Below are positions 9,035 to 17,403 of a DNA stretch of 64,000 bases, in pieces. The stretch comes from Amycolatopsis keratiniphila subsp. keratiniphila (GTDB lineage Bacteria; Actinomycetota; Actinomycetes; Mycobacteriales; Pseudonocardiaceae). The DNA is taken from the NCBI RefSeq assembly GCF_001620365.2, contig NZ_LQMT02000005.1, positions 326,195 through 390,194 on the forward strand, written 5' to 3'. The notes under the pieces were generated by a model that was not told the DNA's origin, ran no database searches, and saw nothing but the letters and a program-made list of their open reading frames with translations. Each line of letters opens with the position of its first letter. Position 1 is the stretch's first letter. Position numbers and translations under genes: made by a program.

Positions 9035-10026
9035 CGGGGCGTTCCGACGTCCGGCTGTGACACTAGAGCAGGGTGTCGCAGCAAAGCTGTGATCGCTTCG
9101 CGATCGGCTGCGGAGTCCGGCTGAACGCCGGCGGGGAGCATAGGCACGGCAGCAGACGTACCGCTGCGCACTGTCGGCAGCCTTCGGGCGAGAGCTGTGA
9201 GGTTCTGTCCGGGGCCGGTCTGTATCAGCAGGCACGACCGCTCGGCCAGCAACGCGTCGAGGGTGGGGCCGAACAGGACTGGGAGAGCGGGCTGGGAGGA
9301 CCAGAAGTCGGGGTCAGTGGCTGTCGCCTTGTCCAGCTCCTTGCCCGTGTAACAGGAGAGCACCGTGCGCGCCGGCTCGCGCAGCTTGGTCGCCCACGCC
9401 CTCTCCCCCACAGGAGCCGAGAGCATTGCGGGGCTGTGAAAGGGTTGTCGGGCCGGTGTCCGCTTACAAGTGATGTCCTCGCGGATCAGCCTTTCCCGCA
9501 CAGCCTCCAGGGCGGCATCGGGCCCTGCGAGCAACAGCTGCCGTGGAGCGTTGATCGCTCCGATGGTGACCTGTTCGGTCAGATGGGATTCGATGCGATC
9601 TGCGCTGCACGCCACGCTGATCATCCCTCCCGCGGGTACGCCGCTGCAGCGGTCGATCAGTTCGTCGATGATCTGCAGACCGGTCTCGAAGTCGAAGACC
9701 CCGCCGAAGGTGGCGGCGGACAGTTCACCGACGCTGTGCCCCATCAGCACGTCAGGCCGGATTCCCAACTCGATCGCTTGTGTTCCGAGCGCACAGTTGA
9801 CCGCGTACAACAAAGGTTGGGCGACCGATACATCGTCGAACTGCGCTGACGGTGTGCTCGCGAGCCATTCCCGCCGCAAGAATCGCCCGTGTCGTTCGAA
9901 GAACGAGAACGCGCGGTCCATCATCTCGGTGAAGGGCTGATAGTGGCCGTAGAGGCCTGCGGCCATCTGGACGTGCTGGGCACCTTGCCCAGGGAACATG
10001 AACACCACTGAGCGCCGAGGCGTCAC
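9031..10026 (-). CDS. Acyltransferase (malonyl-CoA:ACP transacylase fold) of the type II PKS
   Basis: A 331-residue AT protein. The oxyanion motif FPGQGAQ is at residue 11, the nucleophile elbow GHSVG around S98, and the partner His at H197 in QPFHSPAM. The Phe before that His fits malonyl rather than methylmalonyl specificity in modular ATs. Separate ATs in type II clusters often load or edit non-acetate starters, so this may handle the starter unit. The GTG at 10026 follows GGAG at 6 nt and lies 13 bp after the ACP stop; the frame upstream of it is the ACP gene in another frame. Translation is coupled to the FeS-subunit gene downstream. Confidence 0.88.
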   Translation of the reverse strand: MTPRRSVVFMFPGQGAQHVQMAAGLYGHYQPFTEMMDRAFSFFERHGRFLRREWLASTPSAQFDDVSVAQPLLYAVNCALGTQAIELGIRPDVLMGHSVGELSAATFGGVFDFETGLQIIDELIDRCSGVPAGGMISVACSADRIESHLTEQVTIGAINAPRQLLLAGPDAALEAVRERLIREDITCKRTPARQPFHSPAMLSAPVGERAWATKLREPARTVLSCYTGKELDKATATDPDFWSSQPALPVLFGPTLDALLAERSCLLIQTGPGQNLTALARRLPTVRSGTSAAVPMLPAGVQPDSAADREAITALLRHPALVSQPDVGTPR

Positions 10027-10039
10027 GGTGCGCTCCGGG

Positions 10040-10294
10040 TCAGGAAGCGAGCTTCTCGTTGACGAACTCAAGGAGCTCTCCCGGTGTAGTGAACTGCGCG
10101 GCAAGGTCCTCGGGAATCGAGACGCCGTAACGGCGGCGCAATTCGGCTGACGTCTCGATGAGGGCCAGCGAGTCATAGCCGAGGTCCTCGAACGGCATCG
10201 TGCGGAGCTTCTCCCCGTAGGCGGCGAGATCGCTCTCCTCGCCCACGCTGGCGATGAGCACGTCCCTCAGATCGGTCAGGGTGATCGCGGTCAT
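10040..10294 (-). CDS. Acyl carrier protein of the type II polyketide synthase
   Basis: An 84-residue carrier protein with the phosphopantetheine site LGYDSLALIE (S42) typical of aromatic polyketide ACPs. It carries the growing chain between KS-alpha/KS-beta and tailoring enzymes. The ATG at 10294 overlaps the KS-beta stop by 4 bp. It needs a phosphopantetheinyl transferase, none of which is in the window. Confidence 0.95.
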   Translation of the reverse strand: MTAITLTDLRDVLIASVGEESDLAAYGEKLRTMPFEDLGYDSLALIETSAELRRRYGVSIPEDLAAQFTTPGELLEFVNEKLAS

Positions 10295-11535
10295 GTCGTA
10301 CTCCTTGCGATGGAAACGTTTTCGAGATGCGGCCGTTCCACGACGAGTGCCGAGTTGAAACCGCCGTGGCCTCTGGCGAGGATGAGCACGGTGTTCACCT
10401 CGGCCACGCGCGGGGCCCTGGTCACCAGATCGATCTGGTAGTCCTCGGGTATCGCCGTCACGTAAATGGTCGGGGGGATGAGGTTTTCCTGGATCGCCAG
10501 GACCGCCCAGACGACGTCGATCGCGCCGGCTCCCGCCAGCGCCCGGCCGATCATCGTCTTCGGCGCCGACACCGGTACCCCGTTCGGACCGAACAGTTCT
10601 CGGATCGCGGTGGCTTCGTGCTCGTCGAGCCAGGGCAACCCCGCGGCGTCGGCGAGCACGAGGTCGATGTCGGCTGGGGTGCGTCCGGCGTCGGTAAGCG
10701 CGGTCTCCGCTGCGCGCCGGAGACCTGTGTGGCCTTCGCTGCTGTCGAAGGTCGCGCCGTGCCCTGCCACCCGGGCGTATGGCTGGTAGTTCGAGCGGGC
10801 CTTGGCTGTTTCCTCTGCTTCCAGCATGAGCAGGGCGCCGCCTTCGCAAGGCACATAGCCGTTGGCGCGCTCGTCGAAGGGCAGATACCCGTTCTCGGGG
10901 CGGAGGGCCTGGCTGAGCCTGCCGGACGCGCAGTGTGAGGTCCAGCCCCAAGGATCGAACGAGGATTCGACCCCGCCGACGATGCTGGCGGTCGCGCCCT
11001 GACGGACCGTGCGCCTGCCGTGGGCCACGGCGTCCAGCCCGCCGGACTGGTCGGACACGACCACTCCGCTGGGGCCCTTCAGCTTGTGCCGGATGGAGAT
11101 CTGGCCCGTGTTGACGGCATAGAACCAGGCGAAGGCCTGATACACCGACACCGAGTCGGGTCCGCGGGTCCACAGCTTCTGCATCTCGCGGTGGGTGTAG
11201 TCGAATCCGCCCGTCGCGTTCGACGTGACCACGCCGACGGCGTGCTCGTCCAGTTCCGACAGGTCCAGTCCCGTGTCGGCGATCACTTGGTCGGAGGCCA
11301 TCAGGGCGAACCGGGTGACCCGGTCGGTCTGGGCGAGCATCCTGCCGTTGAGGTGCTCGTCAGCGGAGAAACCCAGGACCTGGCCCGCCAAACTGGAGGA
11401 GAACCCGCTGGTGTCGAAGTGCTCGATCGGCTGAATGGCGGGAACGCCGAGGTAGGTCGCCTCGGTGAAGGTCTTGAGCGTGTTGCCCAGTGGTGACACG
11501 ATCCCGATTCCGGTGATGACTACGGAGGTGTTCAC
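10291..11535 (-). CDS. Ketosynthase chain length factor (KS-beta)
   Basis: A 414-residue ketosynthase homologue in which the active-site Cys is replaced by Gln (Q163 in VVSDQSGGLDAV), the hallmark of chain length factors in aromatic type II PKSs. It pairs with KS-alpha, generates acetyl-ACP by decarboxylation when acetate is the starter, and sets chain length. Start and stop overlap KS-alpha and ACP by 4 bp each, so the minimal PKS is translated as a coupled unit. Confidence 0.95.
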   Translation of the reverse strand: MNTSVVITGIGIVSPLGNTLKTFTEATYLGVPAIQPIEHFDTSGFSSSLAGQVLGFSADEHLNGRMLAQTDRVTRFALMASDQVIADTGLDLSELDEHAVGVVTSNATGGFDYTHREMQKLWTRGPDSVSVYQAFAWFYAVNTGQISIRHKLKGPSGVVVSDQSGGLDAVAHGRRTVRQGATASIVGGVESSFDPWGWTSHCASGRLSQALRPENGYLPFDERANGYVPCEGGALLMLEAEETAKARSNYQPYARVAGHGATFDSSEGHTGLRRAAETALTDAGRTPADIDLVLADAAGLPWLDEHEATAIRELFGPNGVPVSAPKTMIGRALAGAGAIDVVWAVLAIQENLIPPTIYVTAIPEDYQIDLVTRAPRVAEVNTVLILARGHGGFNSALVVERPHLENVSIARSTT

Positions 11536-12812
11536 CGAGTCCCTCCTTGCGGTTTGCCGAGGAGCATGGCGCTCTGGAAGCCGCCGAACCCGCTTCCTAC
11601 GGTGAGTGCGACATCGACACGCTGTTCGCGTGCCACCAGCGGTACGTAGTCCAGATCGCAGTCCGGGTCGGGGGTGTGCAGGTTCGCGGTCGGCGGGACG
11701 ATGCCATCCCTCATGGCCAGGGCACAGGTCGCGATCTCGATCGAGCCGATAGCGCCCAGTGAATGGCCGATCATGGACTTGATCGAGCTCACCGGGATCT
11801 CGTAGGCCCTCGGTCCGAGGCTCTTCTTGAAGGCGCTGGTCTCGTGCCGGTCGTTCTGCTTGGTGCCGGAACCGTGCGCGTTGATGTAATCGATGTCGTC
11901 GGGTCCGAGGCCTGCCTGGCGCATCGCGGCCCGGATCGCGATCGCCATGTCCTCTCCACCCGCGGGCAGCCCTGTCATGTGGTAGGCGTTGCTGCGAGTC
12001 GCGTACCCGCTGATCAGTGCGTAAACCTCGGCGCCGCGCCGCCTGGCGTGTTCCAGGCTCTCCAAGACGAGAACGGCGGCACCTTCAGCCAGTGCGAATC
12101 CGTTCCGATCCAAGTCGAACGGGCGGGAAGCCTGCTCGAAGTCGGTTTTGCGCGGGGTGGTAGCGAGGATCGCGTCCAACGAGGCAAGAGCCACAGGCGT
12201 AATGGGTGCCTCGGTGGCGCCCGTGATCACGACATCCGCGGACCCTTCGGCGATGAGTTGGTAGGCATAGCCGACCGAGTCGATGCCTGAGGTGCAGCCA
12301 TTGGAGATCACCGCGACCGGGCCTTGGGCGCCGACCTCTCCGGCGACCTCCCGGGCGATGGAGCTGGGACTGAAATACTCGAAGGTCTGCCGGGACTGGT
12401 AGGACTGATCGACCAGCCAGTCCTTCCCGACGTCGGAGAGCACGACGTACTCCTCCTCGAGCCCGGCCGAGCAGCCCACGGCGGAGCCGATCGCCACTCC
12501 CAGTCGGTCGGGTGCGCTGTTGTCCCCGTCGAGGCCGCTGTCGGCGACCGCCTGCCGGGCACAGACGACCGCGAACTGGGCCGCTCGATCCATCCGCCTC
12601 TGATCACGGGCGGTCAGGCCGTGCGCCTCGGGGTCGAAGTCGCATTCCGCCGCCACATGCGACCTGAATGGCGACGGATCGAAGGCTGTGATGCGCCTGG
12701 TCGCTGTCAGTCCCGACGTGATCATGTCCCAAAAGGTTTCAGTACACGTCGAACCTGGTGCGAGGACGCTCAATCCGGTGATGGCGACGTTTCGGTCCAC
12801 GACTCTCACCAT
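11532..12812 (-). CDS. Beta-ketoacyl synthase KS-alpha of an aromatic type II PKS
   Basis: A 426-residue condensing enzyme closely resembling ActI-type KS-alpha across its length. The nucleophile is C173 (SNGCTSGIDSVG), with catalytic histidines in NAHGSGTKQND and IGHSLGAIGS. It elongates the chain with malonyl-ACP. The frame opens far upstream; ATG 12812 is the first sensible start, but it lacks a ribosome site. A GTG at 12800 (VDRNVAITG) also fits the family N-terminus and would sit at the transcription start predicted from the SARP boxes. First gene of the seven-gene coupled operon ending with the Mo enzyme. Confidence 0.95.
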   Translation of the reverse strand: MVRVVDRNVAITGLSVLAPGSTCTETFWDMITSGLTATRRITAFDPSPFRSHVAAECDFDPEAHGLTARDQRRMDRAAQFAVVCARQAVADSGLDGDNSAPDRLGVAIGSAVGCSAGLEEEYVVLSDVGKDWLVDQSYQSRQTFEYFSPSSIAREVAGEVGAQGPVAVISNGCTSGIDSVGYAYQLIAEGSADVVITGATEAPITPVALASLDAILATTPRKTDFEQASRPFDLDRNGFALAEGAAVLVLESLEHARRRGAEVYALISGYATRSNAYHMTGLPAGGEDMAIAIRAAMRQAGLGPDDIDYINAHGSGTKQNDRHETSAFKKSLGPRAYEIPVSSIKSMIGHSLGAIGSIEIATCALAMRDGIVPPTANLHTPDPDCDLDYVPLVAREQRVDVALTVGSGFGGFQSAMLLGKPQGGTR

Positions 12813-12820
12813 CCAGGCGG

Positions 12821-12852
12821 GGATCGAGTCTGGATCGAGCGCGTTTCCAACT
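12821..12852. promoter_or_regulatory. SARP-type heptamer direct repeats upstream of KS-alpha
   Basis: On the plus strand TCGAGTC (12824), TCGAGCG (12835) and TCCAACT (12846) repeat every 11 bp. On the minus strand the same place reads TCGATCC twice, identical, 11 bp apart. Such spacing is the known recognition pattern of ActII-ORF4/DnrI-type SARPs, and a SARP gene lies in the cluster. The repeats sit only 9-12 bp before the KS-alpha ATG, implying a leaderless or shorter KS-alpha start. Confidence 0.65.
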
Positions 12853-12925
12853 GCTCTTGGGCGCGCCTGCGGATGTCCCCGCGTTCGCGCGTTCGTCAAG
12901 TCCAGCCCGGCTCCAACCCGACTCC

Positions 12926-12949
12926 AAATCAATGTGCCTACATTGATTT
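12926..12949. promoter_or_regulatory. Perfect 10-bp inverted repeat before the MFS exporter gene (probable repressor operator)
   Basis: Arms AAATCAATGT and ACATTGATTT are perfect reverse complements separated by GCCT. The site is 23 bp upstream of the exporter start at 12973, a typical TetR-family operator size and position. The cluster's own TetR regulator (26623) is the obvious candidate to bind it; no second copy was noticed in that regulator's promoter. Confidence 0.65.
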
Positions 12950-12972
12950 GAGGTAGGCTGTGGTCAATCGCG

Positions 12973-14481
12973 ATGGGACTCGACGATCGGAAGTCGTGCA
13001 TGAGTGCGTCAAAGCCTGTGGGAGAGCTGGAACGTGGTGGGCCGGGAACGTCCTTAGCGGGCCCGGCCTTGCTGGTCCTGATGCTGTCCTGCGCCGCGGA
13101 GTTCATGGTCGTGCTCGACGCGTCGGTAGTGAACGTGGCGTTGCCGGCGATCAAATCGGGGTTGGGCTTCGGCCAGGCCGATCTGCAGTGGGTGGTGAAC
13201 AGCTACGCGCTGGTCTTCGCGGGGTTCCTCCTGCTCGGGGGTCGGCTGGCCGACCTGTACGGGCGGAAGCGCGTGTTCATCAGCGGATTGGTGTTGTTCA
13301 CCGCGGCGAGCGCGGTCGGCGGTATGGCAGGCAGCCCTGAACTGCTTGTGGCAGCGCGTGCTGTGCAGGCCCTCGGCGGGGCGCTGCTGGTGCCGGCGAG
13401 CCTGACGATCCTCACCACGACGTTTCCCGAAGGCGCGCTCCGCGTCCGCGCGCTCGCCATTTGGACGGCGCTGGCGTCGGCAGGTGGAGCTGCGGGCAGC
13501 CTGCTCGGCGGGGTGCTCACCGAGTACCTGTCGTGGCGCTGGACGCTGCTGATCAACGTGCCGCTGGGCGCCGTGGCGCTGGTGATCGCGGCCCGCGTCC
13601 TGGCCGCGGACCATCGTCTCCGTGGGCAGCCTGGGGATGACTCGGCCGACGAGCCCGGCAACGGACGTCGATTGGACGTCCTGGGTGCGGTTTCTGCCAC
13701 GCTTGGTCTGACAGCACTGGCTTTCGCCCTCTCCGGTGCGGAAGACCGGGGGTGGGGGCATCCGCTGACATGGGGCGCCTTGCTGGTCGCCGCGGCAGGG
13801 CTCGTGGTCTTCGTCGCCGACGAGTTGTGGCTGTCCAAGGTGCCGCTGATCCCGTTGCGTCTGTTCCGGCTCCGCGCCGTCTCGCTCGGGAATACGGCGA
13901 TGCTGCTGGCGGGAGCGTGCCTGATGCCGGTGTGGTACTTCCTCTCGCTCTATATGCAGGAAGTACTGCGTTTCTCTGCCATCATGACCGGTATCGGCTT
14001 CCTGCCCCATACGCTGATCACCGTCGCGGTCGGCGCCCAGCTTGCGCCCCGCCTTCTCGCGTGGTTCTCGCCCCGGGTGCTGATCGCGGCCGGTTCACTC
14101 GTCGCGGCCGCCGGGTTCTGGTGGCAAAGCCTGCTCGAGGTGGACAGCACCTACCTGTCCGGAATCCTCGGTCCGGCGATTGCCATCTCCGTCGGCGTCG
14201 GGCTGCTGAATACGCCCCTCACCACGGCTGTGACCTCCGGGGTCACTGACGACGATGCGGGTGCCGCGTCCGGGCTGATGAACACCACCAAACAGGTCGG
14301 TGGCGCGCTGGGATTGGCCGCGTTGGTGGCGGTCGCCGCTCAGGCCCACACCGGTGACCCGAGCGGTCAGGTGAACCCCGCGGAACTATCGAGCGGGTTC
14401 TCGTCGGTGTTCGTCATCATGGCGGGCATCATGATCGTCGTCGCCGTGCTGGCGTTGACTCTGCCGAAGCCCCGGGACTGA
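12973..14481 (+). CDS. MFS exporter, DHA2 (EmrB/QacA) family
   Basis: A 502-residue protein with about 14 membrane helices. The motif A region (LLGGRLADLYGRKRVF) and the DHA2 C-terminal motif AGAASGLMNTTKQVGGALG are present. It is divergent from the PKS operon and probably exports the polyketide and gives self-resistance. A start at 13000 (second ATG) is also possible. A related C-terminal fragment survives at 35871-36146. An operator-like palindrome lies just upstream. Confidence 0.9.
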   Translation: MGLDDRKSCMSASKPVGELERGGPGTSLAGPALLVLMLSCAAEFMVVLDASVVNVALPAIKSGLGFGQADLQWVVNSYALVFAGFLLLGGRLADLYGRKRVFISGLVLFTAASAVGGMAGSPELLVAARAVQALGGALLVPASLTILTTTFPEGALRVRALAIWTALASAGGAAGSLLGGVLTEYLSWRWTLLINVPLGAVALVIAARVLAADHRLRGQPGDDSADEPGNGRRLDVLGAVSATLGLTALAFALSGAEDRGWGHPLTWGALLVAAAGLVVFVADELWLSKVPLIPLRLFRLRAVSLGNTAMLLAGACLMPVWYFLSLYMQEVLRFSAIMTGIGFLPHTLITVAVGAQLAPRLLAWFSPRVLIAAGSLVAAAGFWWQSLLEVDSTYLSGILGPAIAISVGVGLLNTPLTTAVTSGVTDDDAGAASGLMNTTKQVGGALGLAALVAVAAQAHTGDPSGQVNPAELSSGFSSVFVIMAGIMIVVAVLALTLPKPRD

Positions 14482-14514
14482 CAGCGTGACCGGAGCCGCC
14501 GAGTCCGCCAGCCG

Positions 14515-14796
14515 TCAGAGGAGGTCCATCCGGCGGAACCACCAAGCGTGCGGCGGGCGTGCCACGAGCGACGGAGGGGGCGCCGGCAGCTCCGTCTCCC
14601 GCTTGCCGGGGCTCGCGATCACGATCACGACGATACGTTCGTCATCGATCCCGGCGACGGTGTCCGATGCGAACACCTCCACCCGCTTGACCTCGGGCCG
14701 CTCGCGAAGTGCCGGAAGCGCTTCGGAGCGAATCCAGTCGGCGAGTTCGGCACTGCGGCCCGAGGCCGCCTTCGTCTCCCACATCAGAGTGTCCAT
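14515..14796 (-). CDS. Unknown 93-residue protein coupled to the decarboxylase operon
   Basis: A 93-residue soluble protein. Its alternating pattern (ALRERPEVKRVEVFAS, then ERIVVIVIAS) could form a small ferredoxin-like alpha/beta fold as in EthD/monooxygenase-type proteins, but I do not recognise a family. Its ATG overlaps the stop of the small decarboxylase subunit by 4 bp, so it is co-translated as the fourth gene of that operon. It might be an accessory subunit or a small cyclase/monooxygenase; function not assigned. Confidence 0.6.
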   Translation of the reverse strand: MDTLMWETKAASGRSAELADWIRSEALPALRERPEVKRVEVFASDTVAGIDDERIVVIVIASPGKRETELPAPPPSLVARPPHAWWFRRMDLL

Positions 14797-15023
14797 CAGT
14801 CGGCCTGGACCTCAGGTACGGGCGGGAAGTCGCCCGCCTCGACGATGTCCGACATGGACAGCCGGAAGCGTTCGCTGTACAGGTCGGGATTCGTGATCGA
14901 TGGCGGCTCGGTGGACCGCCAGCAGAAGAGACACGTTGGGCATTGCCACACCTCCCACACTCCCGGCACAGGCGATGTGGCCAGCTGATGTGTTTCCTCG
15001 GATCGACAGCGAGGGCAGGTCAT
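14796..15023 (-). CDS. Non-oxidative hydroxyarylic acid decarboxylase small subunit (VdcD/BsdD type)
   Basis: A 75-residue protein beginning MTCPRCRSEETHQLATSPV and continuing through GVWEVWQCPTCLFCWRSTEP, nearly diagnostic of the D subunit of vanillate/4-hydroxybenzoate decarboxylases. CPRC and CPTC probably bind zinc. It sits directly after the UbiD-type subunit; the longer frame to 15104 is excluded because it would overlap that gene heavily. The start overlaps the UbiD gene end by 4 bp. Confidence 0.88.
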   Translation of the reverse strand: MTCPRCRSEETHQLATSPVPGVWEVWQCPTCLFCWRSTEPPSITNPDLYSERFRLSMSDIVEAGDFPPVPEVQAD

Positions 15024-16489
15024 AGCGCCTCCTTGGACGCGGAGTCCGATGCGACCGAGCGGCCGCCGTTCCGGTGGTGCAGCTCCGTCAGCCGCGCGAT
15101 CCAACTGTCGGTCTCGGCCGCGGGAACGACCGGCATGTGGTACCGGCCGCGCCGTTCCGGGGCCACCGGCGTCGTGGCGTCCAGCAGCACCTTGTGTGAG
15201 ATTCCCGGCGGATCAGCACCGGGATCCAACGGAAGGACCGGCAAGTTCGGCAGGATCGCGACGTCGTGTGCGCCGTGCAGTTTCGTCGACAGTGCCCACA
15301 TCACCTGAGGCAGGTCGAAGGGATCGATGTCCTCGTCGACGACGATGACGACCTTGCAGTACCCGAGGCCGTGCCGGGTGGTCATCGCTCGCATGCCGAC
15401 GGCCTTGCCGAATCCGCCGTAGCGCTGTCGCGTCGAAATGATCGCGAGCAAGCCATGCGTGTACATCGCGTTCACCGCGACGACTTCGGGGTATTCCGCG
15501 CGGAGTTCCCGCAGGATCGGCAGGGAGGTGCTTGGCCCGAACATGTAGTCGATCTCGGTCCAGGGCCGGCCGAGGTAGAGGTGTTCGAACACGGGGTCGG
15601 TGCGGAAGGAGATCCGATCGACCCGGATGACCGGCATCCTCCTGCTGCCCGAGTAGTGGCCGGTGAACTCGCCGAAGGGGCCTTCCAGCTCACGTACGCC
15701 ACCCAGCACGGCGCCCTCCAGCAGTACTTCGCATCCCCACGGGACGTCGATTCCGGTCGACGGCGCCGAGGTGATCGGGAAGGGCTTCTGCCGCAACGCC
15801 CCCGCCATCTCGTACTCGGACTGGTCGTAGGCGATCGGCATGGCGGCGACGAGCGACAGAACCGGGTCGTTGCCCAGCGCGATCGCGACCGGGAGGTCCT
15901 CGCCGCGTTCCTCGGCTCTGCGCAGCTGCAGGGCGAGGTCGTGCTGTGGATTGGGTTGCAGGCCCAGCCGATTACGACCGGTCACTTCCATCCGGTAGAT
16001 ACCGACGTTCTGTTTGCCGAAGTGATCCGGATCGTCCGGGTCACGGCTGACCACGACCGCTTTGTCGATGTAGAACCCGCCGTCGCCGGCGTTCAGCCGG
16101 AACAGAGGCAAGACCTCGAACAGGTCGACGTCCTCGCCGGACCGGCTGTTCGCGGCGAACGGTGGGGCGTCCAGACGCTCCACATCGACCGGGAATTCGT
16201 CCGACAACTTGGCGAGGTGCTCGATCTGGGCTTGGACGGATGTCTCAGGCGGAAGCCCGAGGGCCAGAGCGTGGTTGATCCATGATCCGTGGAGGTTCAT
16301 GGCGATCTGCGGCCTGCGGAAGCCCGCCACATTCGTGAACAGCAGCCCCGGTGCGCCGTCACCGAGCCGGGAGACCGCCGCGGCGGCGGCCCCGAGGTCC
16401 GGCTCGGCGCTGACCTCCTCGTCCACGGTGACCAGCTGGCCGTGGTCTTGCAGGACTGCTAGGAACTCACGAAGATCCTGATACGCCAT
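15020..16489 (-). CDS. UbiD family decarboxylase (VdcC/BsdC-like catalytic subunit)
   Basis: A 489-residue prenylated-FMN-dependent decarboxylase that reversibly removes CO2 from aromatic or alpha,beta-unsaturated acids. Family features include NVGIYRMEVTGRNRLGL and the acid-base segment EGPFGEFTGHYS. The ATG at 16489 has AGGAG upstream; the gene overlaps the UbiX-like gene end by 23 bp. Together with UbiX and the D subunit it forms the classic B-C-D operon. In this cluster it may act on a furan or aromatic carboxylate; UbiD enzymes acting on furan acids (HmfF) are known, but substrate here is not shown. Confidence 0.9.
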   Translation of the reverse strand: MAYQDLREFLAVLQDHGQLVTVDEEVSAEPDLGAAAAAVSRLGDGAPGLLFTNVAGFRRPQIAMNLHGSWINHALALGLPPETSVQAQIEHLAKLSDEFPVDVERLDAPPFAANSRSGEDVDLFEVLPLFRLNAGDGGFYIDKAVVVSRDPDDPDHFGKQNVGIYRMEVTGRNRLGLQPNPQHDLALQLRRAEERGEDLPVAIALGNDPVLSLVAAMPIAYDQSEYEMAGALRQKPFPITSAPSTGIDVPWGCEVLLEGAVLGGVRELEGPFGEFTGHYSGSRRMPVIRVDRISFRTDPVFEHLYLGRPWTEIDYMFGPSTSLPILRELRAEYPEVVAVNAMYTHGLLAIISTRQRYGGFGKAVGMRAMTTRHGLGYCKVVIVVDEDIDPFDLPQVMWALSTKLHGAHDVAILPNLPVLPLDPGADPPGISHKVLLDATTPVAPERRGRYHMPVVPAAETDSWIARLTELHHRNGGRSVASDSASKEAL

Positions 16490-17153
16490 TGACTGACTCC
16501 TGTGGGCCGATGTGGGCAGCGCGTGGCCGGCTCGTGTGTGCCTCGGCGATTCCGTTCCACCTTCGGGCGTTCGGCGCCGGAATCCCGAGTTGGTCGAGAA
16601 CTCGGGAGACGATGTGCTCGGTGATGTCGTCGACGGACGTCGGAGAGTTGTAGTACGCCGGCATGGGTGGAACCAACCGCACACCCTGGCGGGCGAGCGC
16701 CAGCATGTTCTCCAGATGTGTGACACTCAGCGGTGTTTCCCGAGGCACCAGCACGAGCGGGCGGTGTTCTTTGAGGGTTACATCCGCGGCTCGGGCGATC
16801 AGTCCGTCGGCGTAGCCGTATCGGATCCCTGCCAACGTCTTCATGCTGCACGGGATGACGACCATACCCGTGACCGGAAAGGAACCGCTGGAGATCGCGG
16901 CGCCCTGCTCGTCCTGACCGTAGGACACGTCGGCGAGCTCCCTGACCTCGCGCACCGACCACGGCGTCTCCAGCTCGATCGTGCTGCGAGCCCACCGACT
17001 GAGTACGAGGTGAGTTTCCACGTTGGGAACAGCACGCAACCGTTGCAACAGCAGCACGCCGAGCGCGGCGCCGGTGGCTCCGGTAATCCCGATCACCCAG
17101 CGCTGAGACGCCGTCAACGGAACCTGCGCGCCGGACGAGATTGGTGTGACCAT
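16467..17153 (-). CDS. UbiX-like flavin prenyltransferase
   Basis: A 228-residue flavoprotein that makes prenylated FMN for the adjacent UbiD enzyme. Motifs GITGATGAALGVLLLQ at the N-terminus, PCSMKTLAGIRYGYADGLI and the C-terminal PAYYNSPTSVDDITEHIVSRVLDQLG match the family. ATG 17153 begins the conserved region; the frame continues upstream without conserved content. It is divergent from the SDR gene; SARP-type repeats lie between them. Confidence 0.9.
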   Translation of the reverse strand: MVTPISSGAQVPLTASQRWVIGITGATGAALGVLLLQRLRAVPNVETHLVLSRWARSTIELETPWSVREVRELADVSYGQDEQGAAISSGSFPVTGMVVIPCSMKTLAGIRYGYADGLIARAADVTLKEHRPLVLVPRETPLSVTHLENMLALARQGVRLVPPMPAYYNSPTSVDDITEHIVSRVLDQLGIPAPNARRWNGIAEAHTSRPRAAHIGPQESVNGVSGSS

Positions 17154-17232
17154 GCCATGTCGAGCACTCCGGGGTCGTAGTGGATCGGACAGCGTGCGCC
17201 TGACTCGCGTAGGGGAGTATTCGGACTCGTCG

Positions 17233-17261
17233 TCCAGTGCCGGTCGAGCGGCGATCCAGTA
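17233..17261. promoter_or_regulatory. Three SARP-type heptamers between UbiX and SDR genes
   Basis: TCCAGTG (17233), TCGAGCG (17244) and TCCAGTA (17255) recur with exact 11-bp period in the 250-bp divergent promoter region. The centre copy matches the SARP consensus TCGAGCG. This links the decarboxylase operon and/or the SDR-MfnB genes to the cluster activator. Confidence 0.6.
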
Positions 17262-17403
17262 TCCGGTCCTTTGTGGATCGCGGCCTGCCGCGCGATTCCC
17301 GATAGAATGCCGGAACGGAGCGGAAAGTGGACGCGGGTTCGCGCGAGAACGCTCCCCTTGCATCAGGCCTACCCATGTGCGGCACCAGCCACGAGGGAGA
17401 GTC

